Assembly: GCA_021827255.1 (NCBI GenBank)
Contig: JAKAWO010000085.1
Coordinates: 1-10,490 of the forward strand
Direction: 5' to 3'
Length of the DNA: 10,490 bases
Origin: Acidobacteriota bacterium
GTDB taxonomy: Bacteria; Acidobacteriota; Terriglobia; UBA7540
Part shown: positions 1 to 6,362 of the stretch, in pieces
How positions within the stretch are numbered: position 1 is the stretch's first letter
How the letters are laid out: every line of letters starts with the position of its first letter
The notes under the pieces: generated by a model
The model's input: the letters and a program-made list of their open reading frames with translations, nothing else
Told to the model about the DNA's origin: nothing
The model's database searches: none
Translations under genes and position numbers: made by a program

Positions 1-345
1 CAGGATCGGTTCCTCGGCAAAGACCAGCGATCCTTCCGGAACCGCCAGCACGTCCCCCGTAAATTGGAACTTCCTCAGATAATCGAAGAATGAATCGGAG
101 ACTGTCCGGAAGGTTTTCTCAGAGCGGAGAAATGAAATATCTTCTTCGGTAAACCGGAGGTTCTCGAGATAGTCGAGAGCGGCTTCAATGCCGGCAGCCA
201 CCAGATAGGTTCGCGTCGGGGGCAGATGCCGCACGAAAAGCTCGAAGCTGGCTCGGCACCCTACACGATGGTCAAAATACCCCGCGGCCATAGTCAGCTC
301 ATACAAGTCAACCAGGAGCGCGGAATGGTTCTCCGTTGGCGACAT
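1..345 (-). CDS. pncB: Nicotinate phosphoribosyltransferase, N-terminal part (cut by window edge)
   Basis: The protein converts nicotinate, PRPP and ATP to nicotinate mononucleotide in the cytoplasmic NAD salvage (Preiss-Handler) pathway. The first 115 residues are visible and the C-terminal catalytic barrel lies beyond position 1. Seen: the family N-terminal signature DLYELTMAAGYF (residues 13-24), then FELFVRHLPPTRTYLVAAG (34-52), ALDYLENLRFTEEDISFL and a segment FTGDVLAVPEGSLVFAEEPIL at the cut. This layout is typical of the bacterial PncB2-like branch. I chose the ATG at 343-345 because family members start about 10 residues before DLYEL. The frame stays open upstream to a TGA near 430, so a TTG start at about 412 or 387 is possible. 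No strong Shine-Dalgarno sequence precedes the ATG. The gene diverges from the propeller gene and has its own promoter candidate. Confidence 0.9.
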   Translation of the reverse strand, partial: MSPTENHSALLVDLYELTMAAGYFDHRVGCRASFELFVRHLPPTRTYLVAAGIEAALDYLENLRFTEEDISFLRSEKTFRTVSDSFFDYLRKFQFTGDVLAVPEGSLVFAEEPIL

Positions 346-431
346 CAGTTTTCCAGGAGACTTCGGCGGCTTGCGCGCCTCTCCCCCGCCCAACGAAGAA
401 TAGGCAACCGCCCGCTCGGCCTTCAAGTTTC

Positions 432-460
432 AGTATGGTTTTCGAGTGGAGCATTGTCAA
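432..460 (-). promoter_or_regulatory. Sigma-70-type promoter for the NAPRTase gene
   Basis: Read on the minus strand there is a perfect -35 TTGACA (455-460), a 17-base spacer and a -10 CATACT (432-437). Transcription would start near 425, giving a leader of about 80 bases to the ATG at 345. It lies back to back with the promoter of the gene on the other strand. Confidence 0.55.
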
Positions 461-481
461 TGCCGCCCGCGCGCGTCAAGA

Positions 482-490
482 TGTTATAGA
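482..490 (+). promoter_or_regulatory. Extended -10 promoter for the propeller gene
   Basis: The stretch TGTTATAGA matches an extended -10 (TG, one base, TATAGA at 485-490). No good -35 lies 17 bases upstream, as expected for extended -10 promoters. Transcription from about 497 would give a very short leader before the GGAGG at 501-505. Confidence 0.35.
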
Positions 491-500
491 ATCGGATTCT

Positions 501-513
501 GGAGGAACGCACG
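501..513 (+). promoter_or_regulatory. Ribosome binding site followed by ACG in the start-codon place
   Basis: A perfect GGAGG (501-505) is followed after five bases by ACG AAG AGA (511 on), exactly where an ATG would be expected. The codons from 511 encode a basic N-terminus and a hydrophobic signal-peptide core. No ATG, GTG or TTG lies in frame between the TAG at 487-489 and the GTG at 571, and 571 would delete the signal peptide. CTG at 499 is the other non-standard option, but it overlaps the binding site. Confidence 0.6.
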
Positions 514-1692
514 AAGAGATCGCGACAACTGGCGCACCTGTGGGCGTGCGGCGCGGCGCTGACCGGCATTGTGCTGGGGGCAGGAACGCGAAGCCTTGCG
601 CGGCAGCCGGAAGTGAGGATTGGGCGTGTGCCCCAGGGTGGAATCGAACCGCAAACCGTCATCGGCCCGCGCGGAACGCTGCGCATGATTTATTTCACCG
701 GCCAAGCGGCGGCGGGCAACATCGAATACGTCCGCCGCGCGCCGGGGGCGAAAGGTTTTTCGCCGCCTCTCCGCGTTAATCGCCAGCCGGGCAGCGCCGT
801 CGCCGTGGGCACGGTGCGCGGGCCGCAAATGGCGGTGGGGCGGGGCGGCCGCGTCTATGTGGTGTGGTTCGGCTCAGGGCAGGCTCGGCCGCGCGGGCCG
901 GGCGGCGCCACGCCGGTTTTGTTCTCGCGCTTGAACAAAGCGGGCACGGGATTTGAGCCGGCTCGCTGCGTCATGCAGTATGCGAAGGGGGCGGACGGCG
1001 GCCTCTCGGTTGCCGCCGGCCCGCGAGGTGACGTGTACGTGGTCTGGCACGCGACGGGCGCGATTCCCGGCGAAGCGCATCGTCGAGTGTACATGGCGCG
1101 CTCGACCGACGATGGCAGGACTTTTGCGCGGGAAGTTCCCATTTCACCCGCCGCGCTCGGGGCCTGCGGATGTTGTGGCATGCGAGCGTTCGTGGATCGG
1201 CGTGGCGCGCTCTATGTTCTTTATCGGGCGGCCGCTCGCGGCATCCACCGCGACATGACGCTTCTGGTCTCGAACGACCTGGGGCGAACCTTTCGCCCGA
1301 TGCGCGTCTATCCTTGGCGCTTGGACGCCTGCCCCATGAGCACAGCGGATTTGGCTGAGGGCGCGAAGAGCGTTTTAGAGGCGTGGGAAACCGCCGGCGA
1401 AGTTTATTTCGATAAAGTGGATCCGGTTACGTTCAGACTTTCTCCGGCATTTCCTGCGCCCGGGCCGGCCGACGATCGAAAGCATCCGGCGGTCGCCGGG
1501 AATTCCAGCGGCCAGGTTTTGCTGGCCTGGACGGAAGGCACCGCTTGGATGCAAGGCGGCTCGCTCGCCTGGCAGGTCTTTGACCGTCGCGGCCGGCCGC
1601 TGGGCGCGCCGGGCCATGCGTCGGGCGTTCCGGTGTGGGACGCGCCGAGCGTTTTCGTGGGCCGAAGAGGAAATTTCACGATCATTTATTAG
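511..1692 (+). CDS. Exported BNR/Asp-box (sialidase-like beta-propeller) protein
   Basis: This is a predicted secreted beta-propeller protein of about 393 residues, of the kind usually labelled sialidase-like or exo-alpha-sialidase. Seen: a basic start (KRSRQ), a hydrophobic stretch (WACGAALTGIVLGAG) serving as signal peptide, and two clear Asp-boxes, STDDGRTF (residues 198-205) and SNDLGRTF (254-261). Repeated blade strands such as GRVYVVWFG, GDVYVVWHATG, GALYVLYRAA and GQVLLAWTEG are spaced through the protein. A cysteine cluster CGCC (219-222) lies between the boxes. I cannot see the arginine triad needed to call a true sialidase, so the enzymatic role is open; it may bind or cleave surface glycans or be only a scaffold. 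The start at 511 rests on the Shine-Dalgarno site and signal peptide although the codon is ACG. A cytoplasmic form from GTG 571 is the alternative. Confidence 0.75.
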   Translation, partial: TKRSRQLAHLWACGAALTGIVLGAGTRSLARQPEVRIGRVPQGGIEPQTVIGPRGTLRMIYFTGQAAAGNIEYVRRAPGAKGFSPPLRVNRQPGSAVAVGTVRGPQMAVGRGGRVYVVWFGSGQARPRGPGGATPVLFSRLNKAGTGFEPARCVMQYAKGADGGLSVAAGPRGDVYVVWHATGAIPGEAHRRVYMARSTDDGRTFAREVPISPAALGACGCCGMRAFVDRRGALYVLYRAAARGIHRDMTLLVSNDLGRTFRPMRVYPWRLDACPMSTADLAEGAKSVLEAWETAGEVYFDKVDPVTFRLSPAFPAPGPADDRKHPAVAGNSSGQVLLAWTEGTAWMQGGSLAWQVFDRRGRPLGAPGHASGVPVWDAPSVFVGRRGNFTIIY

Positions 1693-1927
1693 GGCGCATC
1701 CGTTGCAAAGGCCGTCGGGCCGAGCGCGGTTTTTCCGCCTGATGGGCGGCGCGGCTGCCTAGCGGCCTGCCGAAATCCGCTTGGGAAATCGCACCGGCCC
1801 CGCTGCGAGAGCAGTTTGCCCTGGCGCCCTAAACGGAGACAGGAAACGCCGCGCGGCGAGCCTCTGCCGTGTTGGACGAGGGTCTTGCGGGGCGAGGACG
1901 ACATTTCTTGGCAGGCATAAGAACGCT

Positions 1928-3214
1928 ATGCGAGAGAAATCGAAAAAACTTTATGAGCGGGCCGTCAAGCTGATGCCGGGCGGCGTCAACTCTCCCGTGC
2001 GCGCCTTTCGCGGGGTGGGCGGCGAGCCGGTTTTTATGGCGCGGGGAAGCGGCGCGCGCCTGACGGACGTGGACGGCAACGAGTACCTTGACTACGTAAT
2101 GTCGTGGGGTCCGTTGATTCTCGGCCACGCGCGCCCGGCGGTCGTTGAGGCCATAGCTCGCGCGGCAGAGAAAGGAACGAGCTTTGGCGCTTCGACCGAA
2201 GCTGAAGTCGAGCTGGCGGCGGAGATTTGCCGCGCGTATCCCTCCATCGAGCGCGTGCGGCTGGTGAACTCCGGCACCGAGGCCACCATGTCGGCGCTGC
2301 GCGTGGCGCGCGCCTGGACCGGGCGCGAGAAAATCCTCAAATTCGAGGGCTGCTATCACGGCCACGCGGACAGCCTCTTGGTCAAGGCCGGCTCCGGCGT
2401 GGCCACGCTCGGTCTGCCGGATTCGCCCGGCGTTCCCCGCGCGCTCGCGGAACTCACCGTCACAATTCCGTTCAACGACCTCAAGACGCTCCAAGAGACT
2501 TTTCGGCTGCACCGCAAGCAACTGGCGGCGGCCATCGTGGAGCCGGTCGTGGGCAACAGCGGGTGCATTCCGCCGCAGGCGGGTTTCCTCGATCGCCTCC
2601 GCGAGCTGACTGCGGAGCAAGGAACCGTCCTCATTTTCGACGAGGTGATGACCGGGTTTCGCGTCGCCTACGGCGGAGCGCAGGAGCGTTACCGATTCCG
2701 GCCCGACATGACCACACTCGGAAAGATCATCGGCGGCGGGCTGCCCGTCGGCGCTTACGGCGGCAGCGCCAAGTTGATGGATCAGGTAGCTCCGGCCGGG
2801 CCCGTCTATCAGGCGGGAACGCTTTCCGGCAATCCTCTGGCCGTCGCGGCGGGACTGATGACTTTGGAGCTGCTGCGTCAGTCCGGGACTTACGAAAAAC
2901 TCGAGGCGCTGGGCGCGAGACTCGAAGCGGGTTTGGTGGAAGCCGCGCGCGCTGCCTCCGCGCCGATCACCATCAGTCGCGTTGGCTCCATGTTCACGCT
3001 GTTTTTTTCGGCCAAGCCGGTCACGGACTATGCGGCCGCCAAGCGCGCTGACGCCACCCGCTTTGGAAAATTCTTTCGCGCTCTGCTCGACCGCGGCGTT
3101 TATTTCCCGCCGTCCCAGTTTGAAGCAGCATTTATATCCACGGCTCACACCGAGGCCGACATCGAGCAGACGATTCGCGCCGCCGCCGAAGCCTTCCGCC
3201 ATCTCGCCGATTGA
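1928..3214 (+). CDS. hemL: Glutamate-1-semialdehyde 2,1-aminomutase
   Basis: HemL is a cytoplasmic PLP enzyme that converts glutamate-1-semialdehyde to 5-aminolevulinate, the last step of the C5 route to haem and other tetrapyrroles. The product is 428 residues, the normal family length. Seen: PGGVNSPVRAF near the N-terminus, DGNEYLDYVMSWGPLILGH, NSGTEATMSALRVAR, FEGCYHGHAD, the class III aminotransferase block FDEVMTGFR, and the PLP lysine in TTLGKIIGGGLPVGAYGG at K266. The ATG at 1928 gives the usual N-terminus (SKKLYERAVKLMPGG). The frame is open further upstream to 1781, but that extension is not family-like. The Shine-Dalgarno site is weak (AGG about 13 bases upstream). The 235 bases between the preceding gene and hemL hold no other gene I can support. 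It ends 43 bases from the convergent GH79 gene. Confidence 0.97.
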   Translation: MREKSKKLYERAVKLMPGGVNSPVRAFRGVGGEPVFMARGSGARLTDVDGNEYLDYVMSWGPLILGHARPAVVEAIARAAEKGTSFGASTEAEVELAAEICRAYPSIERVRLVNSGTEATMSALRVARAWTGREKILKFEGCYHGHADSLLVKAGSGVATLGLPDSPGVPRALAELTVTIPFNDLKTLQETFRLHRKQLAAAIVEPVVGNSGCIPPQAGFLDRLRELTAEQGTVLIFDEVMTGFRVAYGGAQERYRFRPDMTTLGKIIGGGLPVGAYGGSAKLMDQVAPAGPVYQAGTLSGNPLAVAAGLMTLELLRQSGTYEKLEALGARLEAGLVEAARAASAPITISRVGSMFTLFFSAKPVTDYAAAKRADATRFGKFFRALLDRGVYFPPSQFEAAFISTAHTEADIEQTIRAAAEAFRHLAD

Positions 3215-3257
3215 CCAGGAGCCGCTGGCGGAACCTCGGCCTGGCCGCGGCCCTGGC

Positions 3258-4874
3258 TTACTTTGCCGCGACCGTCAGCAACGCGGCGCTGGCGTTGGGC
3301 AAGTTGAAAACGTATTCTCCGCGCGAGTTGGCTGTCACCGTCTCGGTCTGCGGCGCGCCGATTTGCCCGTCGGAGCTGAACGGCTGGCCGCCGTAGCGCA
3401 CGGCCGTCGCGGTTGAGCTGAGGGTCGGAGCGCGCAAAACCAGAAGCGTTGCGGGCGAATGGCGGCCCACCACGCGCACCCGCGCTCGGCCCGAAGCCTT
3501 CAGATCCTTGTTAATCAAAAACACCCTCACCGCGCAGCTTGGGCAGGAGCTGACGGCATAGGCGGGCACGTTGGCCGTCGTCTTGACCGTGGTGCTCAAG
3601 AAACGCTTCCCCTCAGCCTTTCGCGCGAACAGGTACATGGCATAGTAGAGCGGCTGGGCAATGTTCGTATAGCTCCAGTGGCCGGAAGCGTTCTGGATTC
3701 CCGTGGTCACGATGGGGTTGTAGGCGCTGCCACCCGTCTTGTAACTGGTGTGGAAGTTGATGGAGCTGAAACCAGCCTGCGCCGCTTGAAACATGTAATC
3801 GAGCCCCCAAACGGCTGAAGCAAAGGCGTTGCTGACGCCCGTCATTCCGCCGCAGGATGTTGAGTTGGTTTCCGCCAACGCGATGGGCAATCCGCGCTCC
3901 TGAGCGGCCGCGACCCAGCGCCGGGCTCGGCGGATAAAGCGCTCCGTGGTCTCGGGCTCGAGCAGCTGCGCGATGGTGACGTTCGGCCCGTGGCAGACGC
4001 TGGTAACGTATTCATGCACGGTCACCAGCTTCAGGTTCGAGTGCCGCAGAGCGTCCATGAAGGCCGTCAAATCCTTGGTGTTTTCCCAGGCGCAGCACGC
4101 CGTCGGCCCCGCCAAGGCATATTGCTTAGCCACAGGATTGGCCGCAAAGGCTCTGGCGTAGCCTAGGTAATCGTGGAGATAATCTTGGACGGAGTAATTC
4201 TTGGGCCGGCCTTTGCCCCGAAATTGGCTGGGCTCGTTGCCGATCTCGAGCGCCTCAACCTCGCTCGGCTTCATATACCGGGCCACGCCCCGCGTCACTT
4301 CCCCGAGCGCCCAGGCGGGCGAGTTCTGCTTCAGATTGATACCAAGAATTAGCCGCCATCCCGTCGCCCTCGCCGCCTCCGACCAGAGCTTCATCTTGCC
4401 TGGCCCGATCGCGGCCCCGCACAGTTTGGGATGCGGCGCCGCGCTTTTGTCCCAGCAAGTGTTGTCTTGGCTGTTGCCGCCCAGGCGCAGCGTGGCATGG
4501 CCCAGGTTTCGCATCAATTGAAAATAGCCCTGATTAGGGTCGCCCGGCTTCCCGAGCGCATAAACAAATTGTCCCTGGGGATGAATTTCACTCGCCAGTT
4601 GCTGCCCCTTGGAGGGCACCGGCAAGCCCTGACCGAGCGTTGAAACTTCCAGGCTCATCCCAACAAATCCCGGCGGAATCGCGCTCCCGAGCGGCGCCGT
4701 CCGAACGGAAACGGAAACGAGCGGTGGCGGAGGCGGTGCCGCGCAGGATGCCATCATCACCACCCCCGCCAACCCCAATAGCCCAATCCTCCACACGCGT
4801 CGCGATCCCTTGCCTCGCCCGATGGCTTCTCGAACTGCTTCCATAAGTTCGCAATTTTCTTTTTGACGCTGCAT
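3258..4874 (-). CDS. GH79 family glycoside hydrolase (beta-glucuronidase/heparanase-like), lipoprotein
   Basis: This is a predicted retaining glycosidase of 538 residues, probably acting on glucuronide-containing glycans outside the cytoplasm. The family includes a characterised beta-glucuronidase of Acidobacterium capsulatum. Seen: a basic N-terminus, a hydrophobic segment (residues 28-41), a lipobox-like MASC with lipidation Cys44, a proline-rich linker (47-51), then a TIM-barrel domain. The probable acid/base is Glu214 in EIGNEPSQF and the probable nucleophile is Glu335 in IALAETNS, the classic clan GH-A arrangement; TVHEYV (285-290) is another barrel strand end. From about residue 440 there is a beta-sandwich-like tail resembling the GH79 C-terminal domain. 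The ATG at 4872-4874 has a strong AGGGAGGG site just upstream. A second in-frame Met at residue 11 is an alternative. Substrate is inferred from the family only. Confidence 0.87.
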   Translation of the reverse strand: MQRQKENCELMEAVREAIGRGKGSRRVWRIGLLGLAGVVMMASCAAPPPPPLVSVSVRTAPLGSAIPPGFVGMSLEVSTLGQGLPVPSKGQQLASEIHPQGQFVYALGKPGDPNQGYFQLMRNLGHATLRLGGNSQDNTCWDKSAAPHPKLCGAAIGPGKMKLWSEAARATGWRLILGINLKQNSPAWALGEVTRGVARYMKPSEVEALEIGNEPSQFRGKGRPKNYSVQDYLHDYLGYARAFAANPVAKQYALAGPTACCAWENTKDLTAFMDALRHSNLKLVTVHEYVTSVCHGPNVTIAQLLEPETTERFIRRARRWVAAAQERGLPIALAETNSTSCGGMTGVSNAFASAVWGLDYMFQAAQAGFSSINFHTSYKTGGSAYNPIVTTGIQNASGHWSYTNIAQPLYYAMYLFARKAEGKRFLSTTVKTTANVPAYAVSSCPSCAVRVFLINKDLKASGRARVRVVGRHSPATLLVLRAPTLSSTATAVRYGGQPFSSDGQIGAPQTETVTANSRGEYVFNLPNASAALLTVAAK

Positions 4875-4889
4875 AATCCCTCCCTAGAA

Positions 4890-4926
4890 AACCGCCGCGC
4901 GACGCTCGCAATCTCGCGTTGCGGTT
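4890..4926 (-). terminator. Hairpin between tRNA-Leu and the GH79 gene
   Basis: On the minus strand AACCGC (4921-4926) pairs with GCGGTT (4890-4895), and inside it CGCGA (4914-4918) pairs with TCGCG (4898-4902) across a 2x2 internal loop, with an 11-base top loop. The stem runs into TTTTCT. It can be the terminator of the tRNA transcript. Because the ribosome binding site of the GH79 gene follows within a few bases, it could also be a leader hairpin that affects translation. Confidence 0.5.
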
Positions 4927-4956
4927 TCCATTTCGCGTTCCTGCTCGATGGCAGGT

Positions 4957-5045
4957 TGGTGCTGGAGGGGGGAGTTGAACCCCCATGCCGGGTGACCGGC
5001 GGCAGATTTTGAGTCTGCTGCGTCTGCCAGTTCCGCCACTCCAGC
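4957..5045 (-). tRNA. tRNA-Leu (anticodon CAA), CCA encoded
   Basis: The minus strand folds as a class II tRNA of 86 bases plus an encoded CCA (4957-4959). Acceptor arms GCTGGAG (5' end at 5045) and CTCCAGC pair fully. The anticodon stem GCAGA/TCTGC encloses the loop CTCAAAA, with anticodon CAA at 5009-5011. A long variable arm with paired GCCGG..CCGGC-type bases and a T arm GGGGG-TTCAACT-CCCCC follow. CAA reads the leucine codon UUG. Class II shape, discriminator A and anticodon agree on leucine. Confidence 0.97.
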
Positions 5046-5060
5046 AAAACGCCGTAACTC

Positions 5061-5090
5061 ACTATTGCACAGTCACTTGCTTGTGGTCAA
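5061..5090 (-). promoter_or_regulatory. Promoter of the tRNA-Leu gene
   Basis: On the minus strand TTGACC (5085-5090) is followed after 18 bases by AATAGT (5061-5066), a plausible -35/-10 pair. Transcription would start near 5054, about nine bases ahead of the mature tRNA 5' end. Confidence 0.45.
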
Positions 5091-5401
5091 CCGATGCTCG
5101 CTCGGAACCTTCAAAAGCGCCGCTGTCAGTCTTGGCGTCAGTTCGTATGGGAATTTCCCGACTCGGCTGATGGGCGCACTGACCCCAGCCGTCCAATCGC
5201 CGGATGCATGAGGCTCATCCCTGCCCTTCTGAGGACGGCGTGCTTCACTGCCTTTCACTCCCACTGGGAATTTGAAGCGGGGTTTTGCAACCCGCGAGAA
5301 GCGCAAGAAAGGGGGAAAGTTGAGTCTGGCATCGGCCACGCGCAGCGCACGCCGCTCAAGGGCTTGTGCTTCGAGAGTCTGACTGAAAGAGAGGAGACGC
5401 A
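5091..5401. other. Gene-free stretch, possible IS21-type left-end debris
   Basis: No convincing gene lies here. At 5124-5142 TGTCAGT and GCGTCAGTT repeat the hexamer GTCAGT 12 bases apart. A perfect palindrome GGGAATTTCCC follows at 5149-5159. Short internal repeats near a TG end are typical of IS21-family termini, and the istB fragment begins downstream, so 5124 may be the old left end. A plus-strand frame ending at 5405 overlaps the istB start codon as ATGA, the way istA usually overlaps istB, but its sequence does not look like IstA. An imperfect GC-rich palindrome lies at 5277-5295. Confidence 0.3.
5277..5295. repeat. GC-rich palindrome, copy 1
   Basis: GCGGGGTT and AACCCGC form a stem with one bulged base and a four-base loop. 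Read on the minus strand it begins GCGGGTTGCA, identical for ten bases to the palindrome at 8716-8732. This suggests a small dispersed REP-like element. Confidence 0.4.
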
Positions 5402-5677
5402 ATGAATCTGATTGAACTCAATCGCGCTTTACGGCAACTGCGCCTGGGCGGCATGGCCGCTGTGCTTGAAACCCGCCTGCGTCAGGCTCAGGCCGAACCG
5501 ATGGCGCCTCTGGACATGATCTCCTGCCTGGTCACCGACGAACTCACCCGTCGCGCCGACCGGCTCCTGGAGCGCCGGCGCAAGCAGGCCCAGTTCCGCG
5601 ACCCGCTCAAGACCCTCGACTTTCCGGAAGGAAGACTTGCCCGACCGATGGGCCTGCTTCGCGAAGATGAACGCTGA
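5402..5677 (+). pseudogene. istB: Truncated IstB-like helper of an IS21-family element
   Basis: IstB is the AAA+ ATPase helper that directs IS21-family transposition. Only the N-terminal helical domain is present: LNRALRQLRLGGMAAVLETR, then RQAQAEPMAPLDMISCLVTDE and RRADRLLERRRKQAQFRDPLKTLD, matching IstB N-termini up to about residue 73. The last residues (ARPMGLLREDER) are not IstB-like, and the frame stops at 5677. The Walker A, Walker B and C-terminal region, about 170 residues, are absent and no intact istA precedes it. The ATG at 5402 has a good site (GAGGAG, six bases upstream). A different plus frame stays open from about 5620 to 5813 but I recognise nothing in it. The element cannot move by itself. 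Confidence 0.8.
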
Positions 5678-5778
5678 CTATTATCAGAAGAAGGTTCAGT
5701 CCGTCCCAGATCAAAAAGTCGCCGAACCGCGACCGTTTCAAAGTGACAGGTTGGTGAAACCGGCGCGGCCATCATGGA

Positions 5779-6087
5779 GTGGACTTTCACTCTGCCGGGA
5801 GGGCCTTCTTTAGCTCAACAGAAGGTATGATTCGTGAGGCACGCCAGTCGCCGGCGAAAGAATTCATTGTCGCCACAGAAGCAGGGATTCTTCACCGCCT
5901 GCAGCAGCAGGCGCCGGATAAAACCTTCTATCCGGTGGAGGAAGAGGCCATATGGCCGTGCATGAAGATGATTGCGCTGGAAAAAGTTCTGCGATCCTTG
6001 CGGGAAGAAATTAACCTGGTCAAGGTCGTCGAAGAAACTGCCGTCAGGGCGCGCTTTGCAATCGAGCGCATGCTGGCGTTGGCGTGA
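5779..6087 (+). pseudogene. nadA: Quinolinate synthase (NadA) C-terminal remnant
   Basis: NadA is the 4Fe-4S enzyme that condenses iminoaspartate with DHAP to quinolinate in de novo NAD synthesis. Full proteins have roughly 300-370 residues; here only the last ~91 residues are recognisable, from SSTEGMI (5812) to ERMLALA and the stop at 6085-6087. Seen: AKEFIVATEAGILHRL, PDKTFYPVEEEAI, MKMIALEKVLRSL and RARFAIERML. The first two thirds, with two of the three cluster cysteines, are missing. The third cysteine normally sits in C-x-x-M-K; here the stretch reads W-P-C-M-K (5953-5967), so Trp replaces it and a Cys appears two places later. The GTG at 5779 has no convincing ribosome binding site and its first 11 residues are not NadA-like. 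This is almost certainly non-functional. Confidence 0.88.
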
Positions 6088-6113
6088 GATTAGCCAGGCA
6101 TCGCTTTCATTTG

Positions 6114-6197
6114 TTGTCGGAGTGAGCCGGAGAACCTTATAACGGTCGCCGATGGAAGGATAGCTGCTGCGATAAAACGCAAGGAGTTTATGACATG
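6114..6197 (+). promoter_or_regulatory. Orphan promoter and ribosome binding site
   Basis: TTGTCG (6114-6119), an 18-base gap and TATAAC (6138-6143) resemble a sigma-70 promoter. AAGGAG (6181-6186) is followed by ATG at 6190 and, at a better spacing of eight bases, ATG at 6195. The reading frame from 6190 stops after 18 codons. The one from 6195 runs 55 codons, but most of it lies antisense to the RIC gene. This looks like the preserved front of a gene whose body was lost. Confidence 0.35.
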
Positions 6198-6362
6198 GGC
6201 GGCAAAGTACTCGCGACCGACGAGGCGGCTCCCGCTGAGCAGCTAATTGCCGGCGCGCTTTTCTGCAGCGGCGGCCGTGTCTTCCAAGGCCACGGCGCGA
6301 GGGAAGAGAATGTTATTTTCAAGATGAACGTGCTGGTGCATATCGCTCTCGAAGGTCTTTAG
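6195..6362 (+). pseudogene. Short orphan reading frame, probable gene-start remnant
   Basis: The frame encodes 55 residues beginning MGGKVLATDEAAPAEQLIAG. I do not recognise it. Only the first 16 codons lie outside the RIC gene; from 6243 on it is antisense to the RIC 3' end, so the later residues are probably accidental. The support is the well-spaced AAGGAG site and a promoter-like sequence upstream. It could be a real small antisense gene, but a decayed start is more likely. Confidence 0.25.

Noticed and set aside
571..573. GTG at 571 as the start of the propeller protein
   Set aside because: It would cut off the signal peptide and lies well downstream of a perfect GGAGG; kept only as an alternative.
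1717..1736. GCGG-TTTTT-CCGC as a terminator after the propeller gene
   Set aside because: The stem is only four bases and has no T-tract behind it on the plus strand.
1781..1927. A 49-residue N-terminal extension of HemL
   Set aside because: HemL proteins begin at the ATG at 1928; the extension has no family similarity and no good ribosome binding site.
1829..3202. A 457-codon open frame on the minus strand opposite hemL
   Set aside because: It mirrors the codon pattern of a clear hemL gene in GC-rich DNA and its translation shows no known domain.
4957..5045. tRNA-Leu as an integration site for the mobile region to its right
   Set aside because: The debris lies on the 5' side of the tRNA, no integrase is present and no duplicated tRNA 3' end was seen.
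5094..5405. A 103-codon frame overlapping the istB start as ATGA, as a possible IstA C-terminus
   Set aside because: The overlap is IS21-like, but the protein sequence shows nothing resembling IstA.
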